A program made the position numbers and the translations under genes. From Tigriopus japonicus (Eukaryota > Arthropoda > Copepoda > Harpacticoida > Harpacticidae): DNA of 64,000 bases. Position 1 is the first letter of the stretch. Each line of letters starts with the position of its first letter. The notes beneath the pieces were generated by a model. The model was given only the letters and a program-made list of their open reading frames with translations. It was not told where the DNA came from and searched no databases. The stretch is from the NCBI GenBank assembly GCA_010645155.1, contig CM021323.1, positions 6,963,888 to 7,027,887 of the forward strand. Direction: 5' to 3'. Of this stretch, positions 1 through 12,149 are shown piece after piece.

Positions 1-1630
1 ACCCAATGCATATATGGACAAAAACTAACTTGTGGCTTCAAGAACGAGTTAAAAAAAAGTTGGTCTTGATTCGCATGTTTGGTCACGCTAACTGTCCGCT
101 CAACAGTTGTGGGGGCAACATTATCCTCATAAATTCAACGCATTCCGCCCCGCTTGGCAAATCAGCCTGACTAAAGCTTGCATGCTATCTACCGATTAAT
201 AAATGATCTTAGGGTCCAGGTCGACTTCAAAAGTGGCCTACAAAATGATAGGCGGTACTAGAAATACTAAAAGGCAGAGATTGGCATTCAAATCTATGAT
301 TGCCTGACCCGGCACGGACAGTCTGTGACGTCATTCATCATGCGGGAAGCCGAAGTTCATGATTAAAGTAACCTTTTCTTCTACGAAACACATCTAAACT
401 ATTTCGCTCATTTGATAGGGCAGTTTGGTTATTGAAAGTCCTCAAGTCTGCTGGAAATGTGTCTAAGGTATTTATCCGATATGAAAAAAGTGAATTTCAA
501 ATAGTGTGGAGTTTTAACAAGGGCCAATTAATGTCACACGATCGGGTGATTGACAACAAAATCTTAGTGATGTGGAATCTGGGCTTGCGCAAGTTTTTTT
601 ACAGGAGGTTGCAAGGTAGGGTTACTGCTTGCAGAATGGGTGCTTTGCTCTTGTATTAGAGCAAACACGAATGTGAGTTTGATTTGCAACCCTGCTCAGA
701 AGTCACGAAAGTCAGGGATGCCTTGCCTTTTGGTGATCCTTAAAGGAAAAACGGGTTTATGAAGACTGGTAGATAGAGGGGAATATGATTTCACATCGGT
801 AAATTGGCAACCCCGGCACCAAGTCAGGTCACTACAAAATCAACAAAGAAGAAGCACTCTGGTTTGTTATTGAACTTCGTTAGAATTAGCTGAATGTTCA
901 ACTGAATGCTATTGACCAATCACCAGCGTGAATCATCGGCACCGTGTGTTAGCCTACGACGGCCAGTCTCTAGTAAGGGTCGCTAGGCGGTACTGGTCCA
1001 GTATGTCTTATCTGTCAATATCTGTGATTCATCCATCACTGTGACCATTAGCGCGAGCAAAAAATGACCCAAAAACATTACTCAATTTCACCTTTGATTC
1101 ATCAATATTGGTTGTCATTTGTCTGGTCACTTAATTTGAGTGTCTTTAAAATTTTGCCCACTCGATTAGAGACGTGTAAAGGACTGGCACGATTTTTGAG
1201 CTTTGTAGGCTCCTCAGGCTGCGCCACAATCGTTGCAAAAACTGTCAATGACAAAATTAACGTGCTACGGGTGTCACCGGTGTCACCCTCTAAATTTTCC
1301 GTTCGAAATCACAGCCTGAATTTCATCGAACCCAAAGAATGAACCCATTTTCTAGAATGTGATTATATAGCTCGAATATTTTTATTTAATGGACTTACTT
1401 TTACATTTGTTCGTTTCATCAATAGATTATGTTAAAAGGAATCAAGTTTTCATACTTTCATCCCAAGATGGAATGTTAAACATGCCAATTCGATTGGATC
1501 CCAAGGTTGATTGGTTTTTTTATCTCTTCACTAACTCCCTCGAAATATTTTTTTTTTTAAACTTAAAGATACCCTCCCATGGAAGTTTATGGAAGCTTCA
1601 AAAGCTGGACTTTGTTTGTCTTTAGTCTTG
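1..1630. other. No gene recognised
   Basis: Only short open frames (up to about 90 codons) with no recognisable motif, no splice-supported exons and no terminal repeats were seen here. It reads as unannotated intergenic or intronic DNA. Confidence 0.5.
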
Positions 1631-1637
1631 GTTTCAC

Positions 1638-2087
1638 CAAGAAGCTCGAAAATCATGGAGTGGGAGGCTAGCAATGAGAATTATGATTTCCAGCAGAAAC
1701 GAACCATTTGCGTTCTTCTGCTTATGAGACCTGGCTTGCATTGAGAAGAACACGTATTTCAATTTTCAGCTCAATCGAACGCCGGAGTGAAAAGTTATGC
1801 CTTCTCAAACTTATGTACTGAAGAGAGCATAGAATGAATAAACTCGCTCTTTTGTGGTAAAACAATTACCACAAAAGGGCTAGTTCATTCATTCTTGGTA
1901 GGATTTGCACTGAACTTTGAGTGAGCATAACTTTTGTCTCCGACGTTCGATTGAGTTGAAAATTGAAATACGTATTCTTGTCAACATATGCAAGGTCTCA
2001 TTTGCAGAGGAACGTAATTAAATTGTTCTTACTGGAAATCATTATTCTCATTGCTAGCCTCCCACTCCATGATTCCAGTGCTTCTTG
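1638..2087. mobile_element. Palindromic MITE, family A, copy 1
   Basis: A 450-bp near-complete palindrome. Both ends read CAAGAAGC...GCTTCTTG and the arms meet near 1850-1875 at the hairpin TTTTGTGGTAAAACAATTACCACAAAA. It is flanked by the 7-bp direct repeat GTTTCAC (1631-1637 and 2088-2094), which reads as a target-site duplication. It has no coding capacity. Copies of the same family lie at 5169-5619 and 47606-48048. A 7-bp duplication suggests a cut-and-paste element but does not settle the superfamily. Confidence 0.88.
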
Positions 2088-2094
2088 GTTTCAC

Positions 2095-3332
2095 CGACAA
2101 AATGGGCTAAGCAGATTCTTCCACTAGTGTCTGGGTTGGTTCATCAATCCCTACTTTCTTGCCTGACTCATTCAATTGGATCTTTTAGAACTCATGGCGA
2201 GCTACTTTGATCACTAGTATAAAAAACACTCATTCAATTATGTGTAAAAGTTGATTTCCACTACTTCTTGCGTCGCTTTATTGTTCTGGCACTAGACATA
2301 AAGCATTAAGATGTTCACAATGGGGTGTGTTCTTGCTTTTGACCGCCTCTATCTCGTTAATAACAGAGGATTTGAAGCAAAAAGTATCCATTGATAGAAT
2401 TGGATTCACTTGTTGTACCTCTTCAGGTTGCACGCGCCAAACATCCAAAAAGAGGGAGGTCAGTTGTGGAGTTCATCCCCTAATAGTTGGCGACTGGCGA
2501 CAGGTCTTCACGACTTTATGTCTTCTAGTATTTGATAGTTCAGCTGAATAAATAACCAAAATTGGAAAATACTTACAATATAATCTGTGCTGATGGAAAA
2601 ATAACGTAAGTTATATTGTACATGGAGCTAGCAATCACTTTGTTCAATCATTTTGCAACAACTCAATCCTTGAATTTTTGGCTCCGAGTGAAACACTTGA
2701 AAGACTTTGCTAATGCGATTAACATTGAATCAAAAACTACCTAGTTCAAATGTCGCATCAACTTCAACATTATTCCAGCATGTACGCACATGTACAGTAT
2801 ACAGGTCGCCTCGCTTAAGACGTCACTCAAGTTTATGCCAATCAAAATTTTCTTGTTTTTTTGAAGATTTTGAAGAGTTACAAATTCATTTCATATTTTT
2901 ATGGTTGCTAATGGTTTCCCATAAGCAATTCATCCAATATATTTGCCATCTTGTGCCACGATATGTTCCAGCCTTGTCTTGAACTTAGCACAATAGGTTT
3001 TTGATTAAGTTTGGGTCCAGTTTGGATCAGGTCCAAAGGATTACAGACGGCTGCTACTCATTTGGCCTGAATTTGATCCCTGACAGCATTCCCTCTGACC
3101 GCCCCAAAATTGCAGAGACTAAAGTTGAGAGCTCCCTCAGTCACTCAGTCATGGCCTCGGCATTAGTTAATTCCCATCATAGCCAATAAGCACAGTGTTT
3201 AGAGGAAAAAAGTTAGGTCGCAATTGTGAAAGTGTATCGTTTTAAGCGAGGCAACTTGTCTCGTATTTCATAAAATGGGAATGGACAGTGCACTATTCAT
3301 ATTGGATTGAGATATAAATTGACAGGTAGATA
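2095..3332. other. No gene recognised
   Basis: Short open frames only (for example 2327-2551 and 2707-2982), with no motif, repeat or splice structure that supports a gene. Confidence 0.45.
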
Positions 3333-3340
3333 TTGATGAG

Positions 3341-3828
3341 TAGGGACGGGCAAAAAGTGTAAAAAGATTTTTGTTATCATAAACACATTTATTTGCCTTT
3401 TTGCACTTTTTGCCTTTATTTGCACGATTTTTTTACGAATTCGGCCTAAAATGAACAAATTGTTGAGAGTTTGCTATTTCTACTTTGAAAATGTTTACTT
3501 TTGGAAGATTTTTTTCAAAGTTGAAAACTAAATCTGATTTTACATCTCCCAGCGTAGGCTAGCATAGTTTTGATTACTACAACTTCAAAATCTAAATTTT
3601 CCTCTTCAAGATTGAAAAATAACAAACAGATGACAAGAAAGTATCTGAAGCTTTTTGTTTGAGAAATTTCAGCTTTTGCGAATTTTTTAAATTTTATTTG
3701 CGCTTTTTTGGTTTTTATTTGCACTTTTGACCTTTTTCTGCATTTTATTTTACAATTTTGGGCTGATTTTTGGTGCAACTTTTGGTAACCAAATGCTTCT
3801 TTTAATTTGCACTTTTTGCCCGTCCCTA
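3341..3828. mobile_element. hAT-type MITE (TAGGGACGGGCAAAAAGTG ends)
   Basis: A 488-bp element with inverted ends TAGGGACGGGCAAAAAGTG and CACTTTTTGCCCGTCCCTA. The perfect 8-bp direct repeat TTGATGAG flanks it at 3333-3340 and 3829-3836. An 8-bp duplication and a TAGGG...-type end are typical of hAT transposons. The interior is T-rich and encodes no transposase; the open frame at 3515-3778 on the minus strand is a low-complexity lysine-rich shadow. The element is therefore non-autonomous. Confidence 0.9.
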
Positions 3829-3938
3829 TTGATGAGTAATTTTCTACATAGAATGTCGCAAAAAGTGACCTAAAGTAGTGATGTAAAACAAGGTGACCGG
3901 CTTGATGGCATCAATGCCAATGCTTCCTGCAATGCAGC

Positions 3939-4352
3939 CTCGGAAAGCATCGAGCATGCTTGACTCATTTTCAGCTGATTCGGTGCCGCCAATTTCACCT
4001 GAAAATTTATATGGCTTTGATAGCGCAAAATCTCATGGCTGATTGTATAAACCTAATTGTTTTATAATAAGTAATGGATTTAAAGCATAATTAGCGCCAA
4101 ACAAAATCAATATCCAATGCAAAAATGGCGTTTCCAAGTCATATGGCTTTTTAAAATGGCTCGGAAAGCATCGAGCATGCTTGACTCATTTTCAGCTGAT
4201 TCGGCGCCGCCAATTTCACTTAAAAATTTATACGGCTTTGATAGCGCAAAATCTCAAGGCTGATTGTATAAACCTAATTGTTTTATAATTAGTGATGGAT
4301 TTAAAGCATGATTAGTGCCAAACAAACAATATCCAATGGAAAAATGCCGTTG
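3939..4352. repeat. Two-copy tandem duplication, 221-bp unit
   Basis: The sequence beginning CTCGGAAAGCATCGAGCATG at 3939 starts again at 4160 and can be followed for about 190 bp with scattered substitutions. No coding frame is conserved. This looks like a simple tandem duplication. Confidence 0.8.
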
Positions 4353-4658
4353 ATCATAACAACATTGTTTTGGAATTTTCTGGTTTTCGACATCATATGT
4401 CACATAACATTTCCTTTTGAATCCTGTGCTCCAGAGTGCATAATTATTTGATATTGGCTTGCATGAATTCTCATCGAAGAATCGTGATCAATTTGGATGA
4501 CAACATTGGAAACCTTCCCTTCCTGTTCAATCCCTAAAGCCTTCACTCGCCCAGGCCCCCATCATCAATCAGAAAAGAATATTTGGGAGGGGAATGATAG
4601 GGCATGAGAAGTGGTCAAGTGGATTCCTTCCTGGCATGGGAAAGGTAGTCTCTTCAAT

Positions 4659-4998
4659 TAGTGATGGACCGAAAGGGCTCATAACCGAAACCGAAAGTTT
4701 CGGCCGAAAGAGGGCTTAACCGAAACCGAAACCGAAAGCAGCTGACTACAAAATTGTGTAAATGCAAATCCACCTTAAAAACTAAATTGCTCATGTGTTC
4801 GATGTTAGGTAGAGCACTGATTTTGAAAAATCGGGAAACTTGAATTTCAGTGGTTTTTGGACGAACTTTTTTTCGATTTTGTTGTCAAACTCCGTCCTTT
4901 ATAGTGCATGTCTGCTTTCGGTTTCGGTAGGCATAACCGACACCGAAACCGAAATTTCGGCCGTAATTTCGACCGAAAGCGCTTCTGGTCCATCACTA
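4659..4998. mobile_element. hAT-type MITE (TAGTGATGGACCG ends), copy 1
   Basis: A 340-bp element with ends TAGTGATGGACC and GGTCCATCACTA, flanked by TCTTCAAT (4651-4658) and GCTTCAAT (4999-5006), a 7/8 match. The interior is rich in CCGAAACCGAAA-type repeats near both ends. Open frames across it are shadows of these repeats. A second copy at 56258-56575 has a perfect 8-bp duplication. The terminal TAGTGATGG resembles the ends of the large hAT at 35286-45576. Confidence 0.87.
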
Positions 4999-5106
4999 GC
5001 TTCAATTCTCCTCCCTGTGTGCACTTGCACCGGGGTAGCAAGACTTTTGTACTGTTTAGTACAGAATTGGCAAGACTCGTCGGGATAACAAAACTCACTA
5101 GTAAGA

Positions 5107-5940
5107 CAAGAAGGGTGTGTGTTGAACCGTTGAACCTCATATGGAAGTCTTAGCCTGGTAGCCTTAGTCAAGAAGCACTGGAATCATGGAGTGGGAGGCT
5201 AGCAATGCGAATAATGATTTCCTGTAAGAACCCTTCAATTACGTTCTTCTGCAAATGAGACCTTGCATATGTTGACAAGAATACGTATTTCAATTTTCAG
5301 CTCAATCGAACGTCGGAGTACAAAAGTTATGCTCACTCAAAGTTCAGTGCAAATCTTACCAAGAATGAATGAGCTAGTCCTTTTGTGGTAATTGTTTTAC
5401 CACAAAAGGGCGAGTTCATTCATTCTATGCTCTCTTCAGTACATAAGTTTGAGAAGGCATAACTTTTCACTCCGCCTTTCAATTGAGCTGAAAATTGAAA
5501 TACGTTGTCTACTGAAAACAAGCAAGGTCTCATTTGCCAAAGAACGCAAATGGTTGGTTTCTGCTGGAAATCATAATTCTCATTGCTAGCCTCCCACTCC
5601 ATGATTTCCGTGCTTCTTGCCTTAGTGTTAGGTGGGAAGAGTTCTTGCTTATGGTGTTCACAACCTTGGCAATGTTGGCTCCAGTAAAGAAAACCTTGTT
5701 ATGGATGTGCAATTTCAGTTCTTGCTAAGGGTGTGTGTTGAACCTCTTATGGAAGTCCTAGACTGGTAGCCATAGTGCTAGGTGGGAAGGGTTCTTGCTT
5801 AGGGTGTTAACAACCTTGGCAATGTTGGCTCCAGTGAAGAAAAGCTTGCTATGGATGTGCAATTTCAGTTCTTGCTAAGGGTGTGTGTTGAACCTCTTAT
5901 GGAAGTCTTAGCCTGGTAGCCATACTGCTAGGTGGGAAGA
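5107..5940. repeat. Tandem repeat of about 150-bp units, interrupted by a MITE
   Basis: A unit starting GGTGTGTGTTGAACC and running through GGCTCCAGT and ATGGATGTGCAATTTCAG occurs at about 5112-5725 (split by the MITE at 5169-5619), 5729-5877 and, partially, 5878-5940. The MITE duplicated CCTTAGT, which belongs to the first unit. The array therefore existed before that insertion. No protein is supported. Confidence 0.75.
5169..5619. mobile_element. Palindromic MITE, family A, copy 2
   Basis: A 451-bp palindrome homologous along its whole length to 1638-2087, with the same CAAGAAGC...GCTTCTTG ends and the same central hairpin. The perfect 7-bp direct repeat CCTTAGT flanks it at 5162-5168 and 5620-5626. 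It is non-coding; open frames on both strands mirror each other because of the palindrome. Confidence 0.9.
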
Positions 5941-6064
5941 TGCCGAGATCCGAAAATGCTTGTGTCAATCCGAACGAATCCGAATCTGATCGGATTCGGA
6001 TCCGATGCACAGCTCTAGTGCAGAGGCTAGTTTTTAAGACGCAAAGAACGATCTCAAGATCGTA

Positions 6065-6660
6065 CTTTCTAGGGATGGGTGACACCGGCAATTATGACCT
6101 CGACACCGACACCGGAAGGTTGATACCGACAATGACACCAACACAGGTGTCAAAGTTTCCCAGCGACACTGCGGTGTCGACATCACTGGTCTCGACCAGT
6201 GTTTTTTGAGCGAGAGATGTCATTTAATAAATGACAAATGCTTTGGAGACCAATGGTGATGTTGAGTAACAATAGTTTATTCGTTTGCATAATGCATGAG
6301 CAATATTTTTATTCAAATTCCCCTAAAACATAATCAAACAAGTATTTTAACATTTCTTTTCACTTTGTTATCAAATATTCTAATGAAAGTAAATCGTAGT
6401 CAACTTAAATTGGAGAGAGGGGAAAAATAAGTTTACATTTTACAATACCCTGCCTGGGGATATAATACACCTTTGTTTTGTAAGCCTTAAAAATTAAATT
6501 GGCGTGATTTGCGGATCTTTTTCAAAAACTCACGAAACCTTAAAATGTCGATCCTGGAGACCTGGTGTCGACACTGACACCGAAATCCAAAAAAGCCGGT
6601 ATCGGTGTCGACACTTCGACACCGAAAAAAACCACTTCGACACCAACACCGGCTTACTCA
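6065..6660. repeat. GGTGTCGA/TCGACACC-rich repeat, possible decayed MITE
   Basis: Both ends of this segment are built from degenerate repeats of GACACCGACACC and its complement, separated by an AT-rich middle. The left edge GGGATGGGTGACACCGG and the right edge (complement ATGAGTAAGCCGGTG) are weakly related. I found no matching target duplication, so assignment to a transposon is only a suggestion. Confidence 0.4.
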
Positions 6661-7519
6661 TATGAGTAAATTTTATGCGTTTGAAATTTTTATAAGAATG
6701 AAAATTCAGCTTTTGAGTGATCTGTAGACTTGCATTAGATGGCCTAATTGGGCGGGACTAAAAATATCGTGTCATTTCCTTAGTCCTTGCTCTGTGTCAT
6801 GCAAGTGTAGGGAAAAGGGGCCTTATCCTTATCTCTTTTTCTCTCTCAACTCCTCCGCGGTCTCTTAAGGGTGACTGGTAGTAGGTCTCAAAGCTAGCAC
6901 TTGAAACTTACAATAACATTGCAATGTGCCAAACTTATGATATTTTGAAACATTAGCATCAAATCTGAATACAATCTTCTATAATTTCCACCAAGTATAG
7001 CTGGTGCAGCTAGTCATTTTAAGGCCCTGAGGTGGGATGAGAGCCATTCAAACTTACAAATATGTCTTTACTACTTTTTGACGTAAAGTAATCATCTAAT
7101 TTTCGAAGATAATTAGGTTTATAGACTTTATACCTACAGTGAGCTCAGAACAGTAGAAGGAAGGTTCATAGGCTGTTGATTTGTTTCAATTTAGTTTATT
7201 TCTCAGGTCAGGAGTGCTAAAAACGTATTAAAATTGTTCCTTAAAACTTTAATTCACTGAGTTATAATACTTAACCACTGAGGATGCTTTCCTAATGCTT
7301 CAGAAATAAAACCTTAATGGTAAAGTTGATATGCAACAAATTCCAATTAACTTTTAAAATTTAGCTTAACGAAGTCTGATTTGGTTTGGAAACATCTTTT
7401 TAAGTAGCTGATGACGACAAAGTTATTTTGTGGTCTCAAAGCATCTTATCTAAGTTTTCAATAAGCCACAAGTAAAATGCCTGTAGTTGTATTGACTTGA
7501 AATGGGTTCAATTCTGAAG
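6661..7519. other. No gene recognised
   Basis: AT-rich sequence 3' of the galactosyltransferase-like gene. I see no coding, repeat or RNA signal. It may include that gene's 3' untranslated region. Confidence 0.45.
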
Positions 7520-8922
7520 CTAGCCACGAACATGAAAAGGTTGATTTAGGAGAGGTCTCAGGTGGATGGATTCAGTTCGAGGGCAATTTTGTCGAAATAT
7601 CTTGTACAGAGGCTGGTCTTCTCGTAAAATGGTTTCGTTGTTCCAGTAAATCATTTTGTTCCAATAATGCACGCCAAAACTGTGCGAAATAGCGTCCTGA
7701 ACCTGTAAAGTGCATTTGGAGTCCAACAATTGCTTAAAGTTATTGTAGTGAATCGGATAAGCTGTTGAATAGTTTAACATCTTAATATTCCCACATTTCC
7801 ACGACCACACTCCATCAAAAAGAATTTCATTTCTCGTTCCACCGTGTTTTGGGCAAAACTCTTTAGCTACTCTTGTAACCAGATCCGGCCCATTGTAGCC
7901 CCATCTTTCTGGCTGAAAATCTTCTGCCTGTTAAAAAGAAAAAAATTGTGAATGTCGCAACTTGAATTCATTTACTTTCGAAAAAGTTTGCAATTCCAGA
8001 TGACTTCACCGGGGAATTTTCAAGCAAATCAAGGAAATTCCTTGTCAAGAACTTGATGTTGGGATAATGATTCAACACATCACCGTACTGCTGAGATCCG
8101 ACATCACCCTGTGCGATATGATATATCTGGCGATCTGGATTGTGTCGAGCTACACTTTCCAAGGCGCACATAACTCGAGGAGGTAATACAGAAATGTCCT
8201 GATTGGTCTCCACGAAAAACACCGAGGTCGAACCATCAATTTCCCATTTCTTGCGTAGTTTTATTGGATCGAACAAATTAAGTGCTAACAAGAGCCTCAG
8301 AAATAAACGGATGCTGAGGTTCAAATCCAAGCACAGCATTGTTAAGATAATCTCTTTGGAAAAGAACCAAGAAATTCGAAATGTACGGTAGTTGGTTTAA
8401 AGAGATGATGTCAGTGTCCAGGTAAACCCCGCCAAAGACAAAAGGAATCAGGAGTCTTATCATGTTACTGAAATTTTCCACTTGGAATTTTGTGCCATTG
8501 AGCTTTCTCTCAAAAATTGACTTCACCGGGGAATTTTCAAGCAAATCAAGGAAATTCCTTGTCAAGAACTTGATGTTGGGATAATGATTCAACACATCAC
8601 CGTACTGCTGAGATCCGACATCACCCTGTGCGATATGATAAATCTGGCGATCTGGATTGTGTCGAGCTACACTTTCCAAGGCGCACATAACTCGAGGAGG
8701 TAATACAGAAATGTCCTGATTGGTCTCCACGAAAAACACCGAGGTCGAACCATCAATTTCCCATTTCTTGCGTAGTTTTATTGGATCGAACAAATTAAGT
8801 GCAACCAATGTTGGAGCAAAATGAGTGGATGGAATGGGAAGGCTGATGCCACGTGTAAAAATCCATACACCCCATGTGGTGACTAAGGCACCAACAATGA
8901 TCAAACTTGGGAGCTTTTGCAT
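7520..8922 (-). CDS. Alpha-1,4-galactosyltransferase-like (Gb3 synthase family), exon 1 disrupted by an internal duplication
   Basis: Glycosyltransferase of the A4GALT family: Golgi type II membrane enzymes that add an alpha-1,4-linked sugar (galactose or GlcNAc) to glycolipids or glycans. The first in-frame ATG (8922-8920) is followed at once by a signal anchor (residues about 5-24). The luminal part has the DXD metal/nucleotide-sugar motif as DTD in GGVYLDTD (residues 169-171). Exon 2 (7923-7520) carries the family's C-terminal region with RWGYNGPDL and GVHYWNK. The intron is 7924-7975 (donor A|GTAAAT, acceptor CAG|AAG), 52 bp, and keeps frame. As assembled, a copied 285-bp block (8001-8285) sits near the end of exon 1 and introduces a stop (8278-8280) after residue 214, so the product would be truncated before exon 2. 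This is either a recent inactivation or an assembly or allelic artefact. Substrate is unknown. Confidence 0.82.
8001..8285 (-). repeat. 285-bp internal duplication inside the galactosyltransferase-like exon 1
   Basis: This block is almost identical to 8518-8802 (the one difference I noticed is TATATCTGG versus TAAATCTGG). It repeats codons about 41-135 of the same exon. The source block lies upstream in the gene and the copy sits just before the exon end, separated by about 230 bp of unique exon. Junctions share only a few bases (AGCA and GAAGTCA), as in microhomology-mediated copying. Its length is a multiple of three, but it enters in another reading frame and ends the protein. Confidence 0.9.
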
Positions 8923-9099
8923 GATTGTTTCGCACTCCAAATGCGTTCCCTCAAATGTTGCCAAAATTATCTCGCCAGAATCGGGAGTTTACGAGGTCAC
9001 TGTGCTTAAAAATACATATCAAGTTTGAATAGAAATTTTCAAGCACAATTAGGTAAATTTTAGGCCAAGGAAACCAAGCAAGGGAAACAACTTTGGTTT

Positions 9100-10262
9100 T
9101 TTAAGTTAACCCAATAATGCTAAATGGGAAGATTATTAAATATGCAGACGAAATTGTATATTTAGGTGTCACCTTAGACAAAAGATTGACATGGTCCAAT
9201 CATATCATAAATAAATGCAACCAACTGAAAGGATTAATAGCGCGAATAAGCGGCAGCTTTGGCAAAGTGTGGGGTCCTCCCCCAAAAACAATGGAATGGG
9301 TTTACAAGACAATTATTAGGCCTAAAATGTCGTACGGAGCCATGACGTGGGCGCTAGCAGCTCAGAAAAAATGCAATATAAAGAAGTTGGACCGTGTTCA
9401 ACGTTTAGGTCTACTAACGCTCGGACACATTAGAAAATCCACACCAACACGGGGTATAGAGGTTGTACTGGGCGTACCTCCTTTACATTTGTATGTTAAA
9501 TCAGTGGCCCAAAATCAACTAGCAAGGAACTACCTAACCTTGGGTAAAGACACATGGGATGGAATGGGAACAAAAATTAATGAAAAGGGCCATAAAAAGT
9601 GGTTACTTGATACCCTTCCACAAGATGTGAGAGATAACATGATCTTGGATCAAAATTTTACCAACGGTAAAAACTGCATTCAAATGCCTGATTTCTTTCC
9701 AGATGGGCATGATATAGGGACAGAGGGGCTACACATCTGGACAGATGGTAGTAAAAATGTTAATGGCACTGGTTCAGTAATTTATATTTCAAACAACGAA
9801 TCATACGAACAGTATAAACTCCCTAAATACTGTCATATATTTCAAGCAGAAACATACGCACTCACCAAAGCTGCCCAAAAAGCAACCGCCTTGGTAGCTA
9901 CCGAAAACTGGAAAGAAGTAGTAATTTTATGTGATAGTCAATCAGTCATTAGAGCGATCTCCAATCGCGATGATAACACCTTGACACTAAAATATTGCAT
10001 TGAAGCGATGTCTAGATTAGCGGAACTTGCGAAGGTAAAGGTGATTTGGGTCCGAGGACACTCGGGCTTAGAAAATAATGAAATTGTCGACCGACTTGCA
10101 AAGCAAGCAATCGATAAAGGCAAAGAAAACTTCGTACTACCACCCATATCGACGATAAAAACATGGTTAAACCAAGAACTACAGAGACTTTGGGAAAAAG
10201 AATGGAAAACTCTAAAGACAAACAGGCAAACAAAGAATTTCTTCCCCACACCAATAATATGA
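9100..10262 (+). CDS. LINE ORF2 C-terminal fragment with RNase H (I-like, 5'-truncated)
   Basis: An uninterrupted frame of 381 codons from ATG 9117. The first part matches the region after the reverse transcriptase fingers and palm in LINEs (YLGVTLDKRLTW, then a thumb-like part with IIRPKMSYG and LDRVQRLGLL). The second part is an RNase H domain with its acidic residues in TDGSKN, AETYAL, LCDSQS and the final GHSG...NEIVDRLA. LINEs with RNase H belong to the I/R1/LOA type groups. The catalytic reverse transcriptase motifs and the endonuclease are absent. The homology shared by the two galactosyltransferase copies stops near 9098, so the fragment begins at that junction. It cannot move on its own. 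Confidence 0.85.
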
Positions 10263-10268
10263 TAACAC

Positions 10269-10655
10269 AAAAATAAATCATAATTTTTCGTTTCTCTATG
10301 ATTCTGTCTTGTTTGTAAGATTGATATATAATATAACTTAAAAGGTATATTTTTGGGTTCTTTTTTTGGTACTTTTGTCAAACATTGTAAGACGTAAGGT
10401 CAAATTTTCGCAAAATTCTAATGCAAACTGTTTGTTGCAAATATTGCACTTTTTGAACCAAAAAATTACGTTGTACTAAAAGTTTATTTTTCAATTATGC
10501 GCAGATCACCAATAACTTTTAAATTTATGTAACTCTACCTTATCAAAGATGATTTACGAAAATCTCATTAAAAAGTGAACATTTTAAGTCAGTTTTCTTA
10601 CAATCTTACAATCAAGACAGCTTCATAGAGAAACGAAAAATTATTATTTATTTTT
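10269..10655. mobile_element. MITE with 55-bp terminal inverted repeats
   Basis: The sequence at 10269-10323 (containing TTTCGTTTCTCTATGA) recurs as its reverse complement at 10601-10655 with only a few mismatches, giving a 387-bp element. The ends are AT-rich (AAAAATAAAT...ATTTATTTTT), so a TA-rich target duplication cannot be told from the ends themselves. It starts 7 bp after the LINE stop codon at 10260-10262. No coding frame. Confidence 0.8.
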
Positions 10656-11949
10656 GCCACATCGAAAATGTAAATTATTTTTCTTGGAATCGTTGCAACA
10701 TATAGCCGGAGCATTTCATGGCATAATTTGATGCATTTTAAAGTCTTCAAGTAATGATAGTTATTAATCTGCTCAATAGATATTGATCAAATTTCGTATC
10801 AACTCATAACTAAGGACCCTCTAAATATCTATTAATATGGTTTGGGAAAATATATTGGTTTTCATGGTTAAGTGAATTAATATAGTTATTTGAACTACTT
10901 TTAATATATTTGTATTCACAAGATATCTTCATTATGACACTGTGACACCAAAAATCGTAATTGGAAGCCTTGGCATTTAAGCAAACACTTAAACAGAAAT
11001 TTTAACCACCGTGAGTACCTAGGTCAACCTACAGAAGCTCATGTAAAAGAAGAGAAGTCTCATTTCGTGTTCTCGTTTCTGATTGGTCGAGAGACGAGGA
11101 GGAAATAGAAGGAGGGAAAAAATCCAAACAAACGAGCCGCAAGGGCAAGAAATCACTCCCCTCTGAAGTTTTTCCCATTTTCGGTGAACTATACATTATT
11201 TAATAGCAAATGTCTTGTACTTGAACCGTTTAGGTTTTTGATTATGTTTAATGGAAATAACCTAATGTTAAGAGAAAACTACTACTTTTCACATGCAGCC
11301 ACTAAATTTCAATAACTGAGGGCTATTAATAAAGAGGCTTTGCTCAGATATTCCAACACAAAGTAACCCCATTTTTCCAGGAAATAGTGGAGCTTGTTAG
11401 ACGAATGGAAATCTAAAGTGTACTAGGAGCAGAGGTCCTATGGATTGGAAGTATTCCGTGGGTTGAAGATGTTCCAAAGATTGAAGATGCTACAGAGATT
11501 ATAGTTGTGCTAGGGATTTAATTGTCATAGTTATCACGGAGGTCGGAGTGATTCCGGAGATTAGATATTGCCTGAAGAATAGGTACTTTTCAGAGATGTT
11601 TCAAAGATCGAAGATTAGCTGGAAGTCGTGTTTTCCATGGGCGGCAACAAAGGCTGCAAAATTTCTCTTGATATCAATTTGATCCACTAAGTAATAATAA
11701 ACATGCAAGAACACATGTAAGCCATGATCTTGACATTTCTTTAATCTACAACTACATCTAGATCCATTAATTTTAAGAACCCGAGATTTCCTTTGTTCTG
11801 GATCCTTTGGGCGATGTATTTTATAGCCTTTACGCTTATGACCTAAAAGCTATTCTGTTTTTGGATTTTATACACCATTGGTTAGTGTTCTTTTTCTGCG
11901 TTTCGAAAGATCATTCCAGTAAGGGATTTATAACAACCTTCCGTTCACG
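10656..11949. other. No gene recognised
   Basis: AT-rich sequence without a supported gene. A weak run of 18-bp-like imperfect repeats with TTGAAGATG cores lies near 11440-11560. Nothing else stands out. Confidence 0.45.
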
Positions 11950-12149
11950 CATTTTCCGATTGTAACCTATTCCGAATACTAGTTTTCCGAATCTGATTTA
12001 TGTCCGATTAGTCAAAAGTACAATTTGTGGCTTATTTACCAGATTTCCGAATAATCATTTGTGTATCGTCGGAAAAAAACCCAAGGTAAATCGGAACCCT
12101 AGCCATTCGGAAACATGATTTATTCGGAAAAAAATATAATCGGAAAATG
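11950..12149. mobile_element. Small inverted-repeat element (CATTTTCCGATT ends)
   Basis: About 200 bp bounded by CATTTTCCGATT and AATCGGAAAATG, with further mirrored TTCCGAAT/ATTCGGAA words inside. This looks like a short MITE. I could not identify a convincing target duplication. Confidence 0.6.
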
